Shown in pieces: positions 27,723 through 60,400 of a stretch of DNA of 64,000 nucleotides (position 1 is its first letter; each line of letters starts with the position of its first letter). Origin of the DNA: Prunella strophiata. Its lineage: Eukaryota > Chordata > Aves > Passeriformes > Prunellidae. The position numbers and the translations under genes are program-made. The notes under the pieces were generated by a model, which was not told the origin of the DNA, made no database searches, and saw only the letters and a program-made list of their open reading frames with translations. The stretch lies in contig JAZBQD010000027.1 in the NCBI GenBank assembly GCA_036583965.1, positions 21,193,001 through 21,257,000 of the forward strand, read 5' to 3'.

Positions 27723-27874
27723 GCCGCGCGGCAGCTGCAGCCGGCGCCGGGCGGGGCAAAACCCGACCGAAAAAACCGAGCGAAAAACAAGGAAAAACGG
27801 AGAAAAAGGAGCCGAGAAGCGGCTGCTGCCGGCACTGCCCTCCCCGCCACAGCACTGACTGGCTCCTGCCTGGA

Positions 27875-30800
27875 AAGACCAGCGCAAAACCCTTACACTT
27901 TATTGTTATTATTTGCGATTCAGAGAGCACAAGGCCCCCTCAGTCCATGCGTGTTCTCCAAGGATCGAGGGTATTTGCAGTGAGAGAAGGTGTTTAAACA
28001 CTGGGCCCTGGTGTTTGGCACTTTTCTTCTTGTTAAAACCAGAATTTACCACTGCAGCTCAGTGGGTTCTCAGTGTTTTCTGAGAAAGACATAGATACAC
28101 ACATTCCTTACTTGGCAGTGTTAGAGATTGCTGTACTAGGGTGCAAGATGCTACTGCCAATTAAAAATAAACTAGAGAAAAGGCTAAAAACAATAATCAA
28201 GAAGGAAGCCAAATTTCTTTTTAGAGATGAAAGACTATCTGCAAGATTAATATTAATTTATCCCAGCAGGCAGCTTTGGCAATCAACTTTTTTTAGAATA
28301 TGATTGATTTCCTGCTTCCATTAGGTTTCTTCTCACACTGTGGTATTATCTTAATCATCAAACCAAGAAAAAAATCTCTGCCAATAAAGTGCATGATACT
28401 TCAATAAACACTGCTGTAGGCCAAGGGCTTAAGTTTTAATCAGAATATTATTTGTATCATAGCACAACCTGAGGCTACACGCTGAACCATCACAGTGTGA
28501 TGGGAGCTTAACACCTACAAGACAAGAAAACACCAGGACCAGAGATGCTGGGGAAGGACATGTATAAGATCAGTAGCAGAACTGAGATGGAAATCTGCAT
28601 CTGCAAGACACTCTTATCTACAGGATCACACTGTTTCCCATCAAAATGCCATACTGTGGAAATGAGAGTCATTAGATAACAGCCCAGCAAATGCCTCACA
28701 GCAAGGGCATGGACATTGAGTACAAGTCTGCAGGAACAAGTGAGAATACTGACTAAAACTCTTCCTTTATCTGTTTTTTCTCTAGGATAGAGAAAGCAAC
28801 TGGAGAAGCAAACTGAAATCAGATACTCCTTAAGGGACCAGTGAGTAATACTTGATGTCTAAGCCAAATTAACTTCAAGAGGATGGCAGTGTCGTGACTG
28901 ATTCAGAAATGCTCCTATTCCAGCACCAATTCCCTGTGGAGAAATGCAACACCACACTTGCAGCATTTTTCTGCTGTGCAGTGTCTGCCAAACTCTGGCT
29001 GATTGGCAAAAGAAAAATTAAACATTTATGTGGCAGATGGATCAGATGTGTGCACTGCCACTCATTCATTAGTACGGACACTTAAGGAGGATAGGTTACA
29101 TATTGCTGCCACCCCAGAGGCAGAAGGCTTTGTATGAGCAAGTCATGGAGTTTTGGGGAGTCCAGGAGTTTTCCACCCACACAGTGCAACCTTTTCCTAA
29201 GCCATAGAGAGCAATTTCAGAACTTCTGCTATGAACAAGATCACTGTGGTGATGCATGAGTCAGAATTTTATATCCTTCCTCATCACCACCAAAATTTGC
29301 AATTACATCTCAATCCTTCTTACCTACTGAAACCTTTGCAAAATCTGTCCAGCTAGTGAGAAAAAAAGAAGCAACAGTCTTGAGAAAGGAATTCTAAAAT
29401 GTAGCTCTTTCCTGTACACTGCAAGCAATCTTTGAGCTGACAGTAAAAACCTTTACATTTGAGATACATACAGAATCTGAGTTGCTAGCTTTAGAATTTA
29501 TTGGGCAAAGGTGACGTTTTTTATATGCATCTATTTTCAGAAGGATGGCTTCAGAGCTATTGCCAGGATTGACACAGTAATCTGTACCACCAAGATTACT
29601 CAGAAATCCTATTTGTAAAGCAAGACCTATTAAAACACCCCAGCCTCTGAACTTCTCCTCCTTTAGACAGTTATTGCCCAGCCCCAACTGCTTGAAAGGT
29701 TTTTTACACTGGAAGGAGTGAATGTGACAGATACAGGACACACACTGAAGCAATTTAATGAAGCTAATTGGCCTGCAGTTATCAGAGGAGGCCATAGGAG
29801 CTGAGTGTGGGCTTACCAATCCATGAAGCTATGTTATGTTAACCTAGCAGGGTTAGATGGAGCAAACATACACAAATCCCCTGTAAATGTGGTATCAATG
29901 CAATGAATGGAACTGCTGGGAGAGGCAGAGGCTGTTGCATCTACACAGCAAGTCCAGTTAAAGTTAAGGAAATTGTTTAATTAGGGAAAGCAAAATGGCC
30001 CCATTACCAAACTGCAACACACATGGTATGGAGGCATGGGGAAGGCTGCAGGGACATATCATCACACAGACCCATGCTAGGGCCAGCAGCAAGCAATAGT
30101 TCCCCTCCAAGCCAACAGATTCCCTGGTTCTGTGATAAAAACATGGCTTAGCTGGGCTTACCCTGCACTGTTATAAAGTGCTTTTCCTCTGCTGTGGAGA
30201 TAACTGCAGGGAATGAGCTGCAAGATTGATCCTGACAGCCATCCCCTCAGAAATGGGAGTTAGAACACGACAGTAGATGGCACTGCTGGAATGCAGTTCG
30301 AGCCTGCACCATTCCTGCGAACAGCCCAGAGGGGCAGCTTGAGGCTGGAGGAGGAGAGAGTGATTCTTACACAGGTTTGTAACACTTAAAACCCGTGGCA
30401 TTTGCCTTAGGGAGAACTCGATTCCTTCCATATCAGAGCCTCAGCAAGAGCTAAACTACAGGGCAAGTATGTTAACAAAAGGCTTAGTTTAAAATAGCAG
30501 GAGAACCCATGCAAAAGGTCATCTACTGTACTCCCACCTTGCAAGCCAAGGCTTTTGCCAACACCTACTTCAAGGGGATGGGCACTAAATATTCCAGTTC
30601 ATATGAGCCTAGGGGGGACAAACTGTTCTGGATTTTAGCATGAGTACTACTGACACATTATTTAGAAGAGCTTATTTCTCAGTCTCCTACTTTGAGCTCA
30701 CAGGGGAAAGCTCTGCAGTGACAGCAGCATCAGGGCTCCAAGAGTGTCCAAGTAAAAGGCCATTCTGGAAGCTGTTCCACCTGCTGCACAAAAGAGATGC

Positions 30801-32605
30801 ACAAACTTGGGGCAAAGAAGAAAAGGTTTTACACATGTATATACATAAATAGATGCAAATGCATATGTATATGCACACTATGGGTATTTTCTAAAACTTA
30901 CACAGTACATAACAGACTTCTTTGTGAGCCCTTTAGCAAAGCAGATGCAATGTGTTAAGAGTTTGGGGTGCACAATACTCCAGCATTTATTTAGTTGCCA
31001 AAATACAGACAATTTTTAGCTGCTACAAATATTTTACCTGGACAAATATTGACAAAAAAGGTAATACTTCTATGCATTTTCAGATACCAAGAGGGCTTAG
31101 AACCTAGTCCTAAGTTACATACCAAAACTGTCAATATTCCCAAATCACTCTGTGTTAAATATACAGTTCTTATCATATACAGTTCTTATGTTCTCCACAA
31201 TGTTCAGTTTAGGATCAGTATCATGTTTTAATTCGAGTCCTAAAAGCCATTCCCAAGACAACTGTGACATCAGAAAGGGAAGCATTTAAAATCCACACTT
31301 CCTTGCACAGCACATAGCCTGCAGGCTGAGACATCCTTGATATCTTAGTAATTTATACAAGGCAATACCACTTACTGCAACACACTTCTTGCTGTACACC
31401 TTATCCAACTGTTTTAAATCACAAAATCACAGAGAGAAAGCTGCCAATACACCCTGCCTGTACCGGTGAGTGCAGCCAGCTCAGAGCTGTGAAGCCAGGC
31501 AGGAAAGGACAGAAATCACCTCAGCCTGGGCCTCTGAAGGCTAATTTGGGCACCAGGCAGGCCCACACCCAGTCTCACCTGGGAGTGCTGGGCACCAGGC
31601 ATTCTTTAGCAGAAGGGAGAGGTGCCAAGGGGCTTTCAGCACACAGAGCTCCCTTTCCATGAGCAGGTGTGCCAGGCAGCTTGGGCCTGGGCTGGTGCCA
31701 CTGTAGGGAAAATGCTCCTGCTGCAGCAGGCATATCCTGCCAGGAAGTCCACCACAATCAAGAGGGAAAGACACACACTGGCAGCACTATTTTAGATTTC
31801 ATGCCATTTTTGCAGTGTTTTCTAGTGTTATTGGTACTTAATAGCTGTCACACTCCACATACATCTTGAAGAGAAAACAAATAATTTTTCCCATTCCCTT
31901 CTGGGCTCTTCTTGCAGAGCATTTGCAATTAAAAGCATTCTTGCCTCAAGTCAAATTGAATAGCAAATTGTTCACTTAGTCAGGAATCATACACGGTGCA
32001 TCTACCCCTTCCACTACTTAAAAGAAAACTTCTAAATCTGATGTTAAAAGAACTGTATTTGCAGCAATCAGAGACAAGAAAAACTTCCCCTAATTTGTTT
32101 ACAATTATCTTTAACATTTGAAGGATTGATGTGAAAACCTCAAAAGGAGTTGTCAAAGCTGGCTGCTAACAAGCTTTTAGTAGCATATCCATACTACACA
32201 TGCAGAGTAAATTAAGTCAATTACCTTGAAAAGATTTTATATTGATCCTTTGACTAACAAGTAAGATTAACAACAAAGCAAGATCAGCAGTAATAGAAGC
32301 AAGCATGTTTGTCCCTGATTATTAAGAGTTCTGTCACGCAACATACACAGGAGCAAATTATTGGCTAAGACTGTTCAATGAACAGCAAAAATATTAAACA
32401 TGTGGTCTTCCATTAAGCAATGAGACAGTTGTAAACAGGATGACAGTCAACTTATCTCCAACTGTTTTCAAGTATCAGTGTAATAGCAAAGCACAGTCAA
32501 GTCTGAAATCTACTTTTAGATCAATTTTTTACATTGAGTATTATGTATGTAATGCAATAAAGAAGTGTCATCTATCAGACCTTGAAAAAAACACATCAGC
32601 ACACT
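27875..32605. other. Intergenic DNA between orphan CpG island and SLC25A24 3' end
   Basis: No recognisable coding sequence or transposon. If the orphan island drives a plus-strand transcript, its downstream exons would lie here, but I could not define any. Confidence 0.55.
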
Positions 32606-32628
32606 CCAACCAGATAAGGAAACAAAGA

Positions 32629-32634
32629 TTTATT
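32629..32634 (-). terminator. Candidate distal poly(A) signal of SLC25A24
   Basis: AATAAA on the minus strand, followed within about 45 nt by GGTTGGAGTGTGC and GATGTGTTTTT, which looks like a good G/U-rich downstream element. Cleavage would be expected near 32605-32615. Confidence 0.5.
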
Positions 32635-33837
32635 AGAAACTGGTATTTTTATGGAGCTAGAAAGGTAAACATACTTTTAAGAGACAAAGAATACACAATT
32701 GAACACAGTCATCATCAAGGCACATAATGAAAAATCAAATCTGAAACAGCTCATCTTTTCAACATTTGAAAAGGTCACCATGATTTCAATACTCATAATG
32801 GCACTTGCACACCATAAACAAAATGGAACAAGTCTGGAAGACAGAAATGCTAAAGTCATCTTTACATCACACACACAATACATGTGCTCATTGGTCACAG
32901 TCAAACAAAATTACCAGCAACTGATCTCACAAATCCCACAAGGTACAAAGATATTGGCAAAACCAAGGAAAACTCGGATCAGAAAGGCATTATACATACA
33001 AATGATTTGGATAGAATGACTTTTTTTTTTTTTTAAAGTGCAAAGTCCAACGTTTCCCTAAAGGGAAGGCCAAAATACAGCTAGAGCTGCCATTTTCTGA
33101 AATGTGATAAAAAATTTTATAATACAGATTTTATGGAATTGCTATGTATCAGTTTATGGAGAATAAACACCAGCCATGGAAGCACTGAACACAAATTTAC
33201 GTGTGATTGCTGTTTGAGAAATATGGCCCAAAGCATATGTAGAACAGGGGAGATTCGGGCAGTTATTTTTGCTTGCTTGCTTATTCTTCTGCTTAAAAAA
33301 AAAGAAAAAAAAAAACAAACACCAAAAAAACACCATGCACCCCTCATTGCCCACCCAAAAAAAGAAAGAATTAAAAAGAAGACCCTTAATGACCTTAACA
33401 GAATAAAGTTCTTCCTTCAGTAATCCAATTTCAGAAAGTGGTCTAAGAGCAGTTGCTTTTAGAAGGTCAAGGTAAGTATAATCGCGAATTTACCAAGATT
33501 AAGACAGTACACATTACAGAAAGCAAAAAAAAGCCTAACTAATTAGTCTGGTAATAATTGTTAATCTATTTCAGTGTTCAGGCCTGAAGGCAACTGTGTG
33601 CCCCTCCACACATACCAAAAAAAAAAAAAAAAAAGGAGAGAGTCACTTTGGAAGGACTTGTATATGGAAATACCTAATGTTCTGCATTGAGGAAGGGCTG
33701 CTTTGTTTTTGAGGAGGAGCTGTTTCTCAAGCACTAGCAGGTCTGCATGCATGCTTTGCATGCTACATTAACACCAATCTGATGGGCACCTGAGGTCAGC
33801 ACTGCCACTTGGTCACCTGGACAAAACACTTCAGTAT

Positions 33838-33843
33838 TTTATT
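33838..33843 (-). terminator. Candidate proximal poly(A) signal of SLC25A24
   Basis: AATAAA on the minus strand followed by AGTGTTTTGTCC, a G/U-rich stretch. Use here would give a 3' UTR of about 1.1 kb. Confidence 0.35.
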
Positions 33844-34947
33844 ATCCCAATTTCACACCCACAGCCAATGTGCACAGAAGACTGATCTCACATGACAAAA
33901 CTGTAAAAAATCTTTACATAATAATGCAACCCTCTACTGGCTAAAAGCACATAGAGGATGTAGCCCTCTGAATAAGGGAAAGAATGGAGAGTCCAAAATG
34001 ACAAGCATTCCTGTTCCCAGAGCTATGAACAGCTCTGCCATTGGCTGTACTACATTTACTACCAGCTTCATACTGGATCGTCCATCCTGTTTTTAAATAG
34101 CAACTTGCACTTGCATGGAATGGATTGAACATCCAAGCTTTTTCTGTTCCTTTGTATTCTGATCCTATAAAACATGCAGCTGTAACCCAAATTTTGCTGT
34201 GGTTAATGGTGCTGACATTTACAAGTGCAATGAAAAGCAGGTCCAGTGAAGCAAGTTATCAAAATTGCTGATTGTACTACAAAAATACCGTGTAAATCCA
34301 TTTGAGGTATTCCAATACTGCAGAACAGCAGATTCTCAGGCTCTTTAAATAATGAAAAATAAAAAAGGTTTGCCTGAAGACAAAGGTGATGGGCTACATT
34401 TTATGTGTTATTCCATCATTGTGTGTATCCAAGATGCTCTTTCTTATGAACTTAACATTCAGTCTTCAAAAATAACAAAAGTGCTCACTTCTAGGCATGC
34501 AAAATGTCGCCTGTGAATTGCTTGAGTGTAGGCAGCATGACAAAACAAAAAGTCACTTTCATATATTCAGGATCAAGGCAGTATAAACTTCTCCTACCTT
34601 TGGTTTCATCCAAGACAAATACACACTTGGAAAGGACAAATTAAAAAAACCCCAATGAGTAAAATATGCATGATTTCCTAACAATAAAAACATACTGCTG
34701 ATTGAAAGACAGTTTCTTGATTATTTTTTTTTCAACTCAGTGACATTTTAAAGTGCAATATAGGTATCTGTTTAAAAATGGTGAACTAAAATTTAAGAAA
34801 GTTTCTTCCCACTTAAGGGCAAATGTGGAAGTTGCAGCATCTCTCTATAAAGATCTGTCTCTAATTGTGAGAGCAGATTACTTGAGAAAACCTTATGGTT
34901 CAGGTGTTTCCAACAGCATTAGAAGCATCTCACCTTTTTCCTTCATT

Positions 34948-55738
<20,791 letters not shown>

Positions 55739-55846
55739 GTCGGGGCCGTGCAGCGCGCACAGACGAACAGCGTCCCTGGGCTGTACTCCCACCGGCTGGG
55801 CGCGGACGAGACACCGCCCGCGATGCTGCCAGCGCTCGCAGCTGCC

Positions 55847-55880
55847 AGGGGAGGGGAGAGGAGAGGAGAGGAGGGAAGGG
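55847..55880. repeat. 34-nt pure purine tract, (GGAGA)n-like
   Basis: An unbroken purine run on the plus strand built on GGAGA units. It lies about 110 nt upstream of the SLC25A24 start, so it reads as a C/U-rich tract in the sense of the gene. It may be promoter or 5' UTR. Confidence 0.85.
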
Positions 55881-55964
55881 CCGAGCCAGACCAGACCCGC
55901 CCGGCGGCGAGGGGCGGGGAGAGGGCGGGGAGCGGCGGGGCTCGCTCCGCCCGTGCCTCCCTCC

Positions 55965-55990
55965 CTGCCTGCCTGCCTGCCTGCCTGCCT
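55965..55990. repeat. (CTGC)n microsatellite, about 6.5 units
   Basis: Perfect tetranucleotide repeat of 26 nt in the CpG island upstream of SLC25A24. Short enough to vary between individuals. Confidence 0.9.
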
Positions 55991-56649
55991 CCCTGCAGCC
56001 CCGCCGCCGGGCGCGGTGTGCGCTGCGGGAAGGGGGCCCGCAGCCCCTCGGGCTCGTCACGGCGCTCCCGCCCGCACTCACGCGCTTGTAGCAGCTCAAC
56101 GTTTCCAACCCAACCAGAGAAATACCATAAACCCTGCAAAATACCTAGTTTGGATACTTGGGCTCATTCTAGTGCCATTGTAGTCTAGCGGTAGAGAGCT
56201 CAGTTGAAGGTGTAGGAAGAGCATCCCAACCTAAGAGCAGTCTGAAAGAGCTTGGCTACTTGGCCTAACAGAATAAACACTAGAAGAGGAAACGTCTTTT
56301 TCTTCATAATGGCTTCATAAATAAATTAGTGGAGCTAATGGAAAAGTGCACAGGTGGTCTAAGAGTAAATGGATGCAAAATGTCACCAAGTCTCTCTTTC
56401 CACAAGGGAGTTGCAGTGAAAAGGAATTTCAGCTGTCACTGAATTGAGCCTTGCTTTCCTGGTGCATATTCAGCCAACACACAACCTATGGAAAATGGAT
56501 TTAAGCATTACAGCAGAAACTCTGTAATCCTTGCTCACAGAGTAATTAATGAAGCTAATGTGCTACAGTGTCTGACCATGGACTAGTGTTTGAAAAAGGG
56601 CTACTGCTACTAGAACTTGCATATATAAAGACTGCTGGATTCTGTTACA

Positions 56650-57450
56650 GGTTCATTGTGTCACAGAGTAAGTGGTGTGGGAAGGGACCTCGGCTCAAGG
56701 TAGGCACATCCATGAAATCCAACCAGGTTACTCAGGTCTTTATTTCAGCCTTGAAGACCTCCAAGGATGGAAACTGGACAATCTCTCCAGGCAGCCTAGC
56801 CTAGAGCCTGACAGTCCTCACAGGGAGGAAGATCTTCCCTTCTAAACACTGAGCTGTTCTCATTTCACTTTGTGTCTGCTGTCTTTTATCATCCCACCAT
56901 ACCCCACTACAAGAAGCCTGATCCTATTTCCCCAGTAAACTCTCTATAGGTACCAGCAGGGTGGAGGCCTCCTTTTAAGTTACCCCAAAACCTCATTTTC
57001 TCCTGGTTGGCAAGTTCAGTTTCCTCAGCCCCTCTTCACAAAGCAAGTGCTCCAGCCCCCAGACATCATGGTGGTCACCTGCTGAACTCTGCAGTTTATC
57101 CACAATCTTCAGGTATTGGGAAGCCCAGAACTGGACTAGTGTATAAATACAGTCTGGCCTGTGCAGAGTAGAAGGGGATAATCTCCATCTCCTGGCCATG
57201 CTCCTGTTAACAGAGCCCAGGATGCTGCTGGCCCATGCTCAGATTGCTCTCTGCCATGACCCCCATGCCCTCTCAGCATAGCTGCTACCTGTGGTTGCAA
57301 GAGACCATTCTTTCCCACATGCAATACTTCATAGTTTGTCCTCATTGTATTTCATAAAGTCCCTGTCACCCCTGTTCCTCCAGCTTCTCTGAATGGCAAG
57401 CACACCAGAGGGTCCTCCACAGTTTGTGGGAAATACTGGAAAACACTGGA
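56650..57450 (-). mobile_element. CR1 LINE fragment, minus orientation
   Basis: Runs from GTCACAGAGTAAG/GGAAGGGACCTC (CR1 3' end, reversed) through CCCAGAACTGGACTAGTGTA, CAGAGTAGAAGGGGATAATC and CCCAGGATGCTGCTGGCC to TTCTCTGAATGGCAAGCACA. The order of these landmarks follows reversed CR1. Diverged and non-functional; it fills part of the spacer between SLC25A24 and EEIG2. Confidence 0.85.
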
Positions 57451-57454
57451 ATAG

Positions 57455-60400
57455 GCAGAGCCTGAACATACTTCCCCCCTATCTGGAATAAGGAGAGTGA
57501 ATACTGCTGGAGGTCACTGCATCCCAGCAATGTACTACTGCTAAGTAGTACAGCCTGTGAGTCCATTTTTCTCCTCACACCATCACCCTTACATCTTTAT
57601 CTAAAGAAGTAACATTCTCTTTTATCCCTAACCAGAATATGCAAGTAGTATCTGAACTCATTACTGAATACAATACCTAGATAGATGACAAACACGGGAA
57701 TGAAAAACAGTGCCACCCTAAGCTCTCACTGCCTACCTGTAGGTTCCTAATAATATCCAGCATTGTCACTGTCTGAAGTCTCAATGTTCCTACCTATTTT
57801 CTTATCATACTAAGTGCTGTATGTGTATTATTAATACCATACATTAATTAGAACCACTCAAAAAGTAACCCCAGCACTCTGTCATTAAAACATGTGAAAA
57901 GTTAGTTAGCCAATAGTCCAAAATTCAAGGTAATCGAGGAAGAGATGCATTTGTTCTTCCTGAACAAGAGAAAAAAGCTACTTGTGGCAGACTTGGCTTT
58001 CATAAATGCATCCTTCACAGGTATAATTTATATGGTGTGCCATACTGTTCAGAGTTGTGTAGGAGGAAAGAGGAGGCCACAGAGAAAAAGCAGATAACAG
58101 CTTGCTGGTTTGACAGTGGACACGTGCAAATAGATTCTGCTTTGACTTGTATGCAGAGCAGAAGTTGGAAGTACCAGCTGTTTATCCACAATGAGACACA
58201 ACTGAAATTCATTCTTCAGGTTTGCACTGGTCTCCCTGAAAATGGAGTAAGTAGCACAGAGCCATGCAGAAGGCTTAAATGCTTTGATTTCAGTGTGACT
58301 GGCTGATAATAATGGGGAGGTATTTCACACATACTGACAGAGAAACCATTAGGCACACACCTGAGAAAGCCATTGCTCTTTGGGAGATACAGACACTCCT
58401 TAGGTGTAGTTAACCTCCTGCAGGGACATCTGGGACAGTGACCACAAACATGAACACAAATCCAGAGATCTGTCTCAATTATATCAACAGGAAAATGAGT
58501 CTTGCCTATTATTTGGAAACTAGCTCTACCACAAGTACAATTTTTTTTCTGCAAATGACCTTGTTTGGCATGTTTTGGAGCTGTTTTGTTTACAAAGTCC
58601 CTGTTTGTTAAAAATGAGTCTTGAATAGTCCATGACTTTGCACACTGATTGATTTACCTTGCTTGAAGGAACTGCGAAGGACAAGATCTGAGTCAAGAAA
58701 TACTTTTGCCCAAGACATCTTATTTCAAATGTTAGAGTGGGGGGGCTTCTGTTTCTGTTGGTTTGGTTTTGTTTTGTTTTGTTTTTAATTCTATTACATT
58801 TATATTGATTTTAGTATTATAAGGCTTTTTGATATCAAAACTGATTAGTGTCAGAAGAGCAAAAACATAGCAAAAAATGCATTTAACTTACTAGAAAAAA
58901 CTTTTAATTAGTGTTATATCAATACATATACAATAAATATTTAAATTACATCAATACAATCCACTTAGATGCTTAGTGCTATAAATATCACAAAACCTCA
59001 GAGACTGGAAGCAGACTTGATATATATTATTAATAGACTAAAAGATAACTCAGCTGAATTGCATTATTAGGTGTCTGCTCTAGATACTGTAGCTCTTTTT
59101 CCATGAGTAAGGAAGCTCTTCATAATAATCCTAAGATTTTGAAAATCATCTACTGCATGAGCCAGAAATCATTTCTGGTGTAACTCCAAGGACTGCAGGG
59201 AGGTTGAGTAATATTTAAATTATGAGATCAAATCCAGTTCTGCTACACATTTAAAATGGTCTGTTAAATACATCCAGAAGTTTTATGTCACCTGATTAAA
59301 CAGTCTTCACTTCACACGAAGGAGGATATAATTAAAGAACACAAATACAATAAATATTAAAGAGGCAACAAAGTTCAGTGGTTTTAATTTATTTAAGGTA
59401 AAATGAATACTTGCTTCATTATATAGATGTAATTAGCTCAGTTTTAAACATTATAAAATCATTCTTTTAAAAAAACCATAAGGAATCTTATTATCATACA
59501 ATAAACTATAGCAAATTTAAATTATTTTTTTCACATATTTTTCTTTACTACTTCTTATCTAGCACTACAACATTGGACTGGTTTAGCATGAAAAAGGTAC
59601 TGTGTCTTAATTCAGACAGACTGGTGCTGTAGTTCAGGTAAGTATCATTTACAAATCATGATTTAAAATCATCAGTGGAGGTTCAGCTGGGTTCTGACTT
59701 CTCCTTGACACATCCCCATTTTGCAGGGCACTGAACAGCCCAGGCCAGGGGCTGTTACCTGGGCTTTGTTTAGAGCACAGCTTTAACAGCCAAGCCCCAG
59801 GGGGGCAGGGATCCCTCAGAGGGTAATCCAAGGGACAGCCCTGTGGCTCTGTGCTAGGCAGGTGCAAACACATTTGAGGGGACTGAGACTTCAGCAGCAC
59901 GAGAAATGTCATTATTATATAGTTCACCTACACACATTGCATTGGGCTTCTACCACCCTCACCTTTTAGTTTAATTTCATTTCAGGCATCCAAATGAATC
60001 TCTCCATGACCAAGACAAAGTGCTTAAAATGTGCTGCTGCTGGAAGTACTGATCTGGGTACAGGTTGGAGCTCAGACCTGACATCAGATCCATCTAAAGC
60101 CAAACCTGGAAGAATTTCAAAGCTTTTCTGATGCTACTATTCTCAGGAAAAAGAGCTACAGGTCAGAAGTCAAGTGCCCAGCAGGAAAACAATGCCACAG
60201 AAAACATACAGGCCAAGTGGATGAATACAGATCACATTAGCACAACCTCTAATGTTGTGCTCTGCAGGATTTAAAAATCCGGGAGACCTGTGCTGCAGCT
60301 GTCCACTGAATCACCTGTCCATAAAGACAGGTTGCCTATTAACTCCTGTAATTTTGTAACTGAAATTTTACTTTTTTCAGGAGAGCAAACAGCCCTTGAA

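Larger units (their letters stand above)
27460..27870. promoter_or_regulatory. Orphan CpG island
   Basis: About 400 nt of dense CpG and high GC in AT-rich surroundings, 5 kb beyond the SLC25A24 3' end. It contains a CTCF-like site, a YY1-like site and a GC box (GGGCGGGGC near 27750). No adjoining coding exon of a known gene was found; VAV3 exon 1 is not here. It probably marks a promoter of an unannotated, perhaps non-coding, transcript or an insulator. A plausible minus-strand donor, CAA|GTGAGC, ends an exon at 27476. Confidence 0.7.
32610..34947 (-). other. SLC25A24: SLC25A24 probable 3' UTR
   Basis: No further coding sequence follows the stop codon. Two minus-strand AATAAA hexamers lie in this stretch, at 33838-33843 and 32629-32634, each with G/U-rich sequence just downstream. 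The far one would give a 3' UTR of about 2.3 kb. The region contains long T runs on the minus strand (for example opposite 33294-33330 and 33617-33634). The extent is inferred from the signals only. Confidence 0.5.

Noticed and set aside
27437..27997. Open frames on both strands of the orphan CpG island
   Set aside because: Composition is typical of CpG-island sequence, no domain is recognisable, and both strands are open at once.
33770..33870. Possible MIR fragment in the SLC25A24 3' UTR
   Set aside because: Only short stretches (TGCCACTT, ACAAAACACTT) resemble MIR; too little to support a call by eye.
55739..55792. Extension of SLC25A24 exon 1 to an upstream GTG
   Set aside because: GTG is not a usual start in animals, and the ATG at 55738 aligns with the human N-terminus.
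56180..56235. tRNA-like stretch (TCTAGCGGTAGAGAGCTCAG)
   Set aside because: Only a D-arm-like piece is present; no matching acceptor stem, anticodon arm or T-arm box was found.
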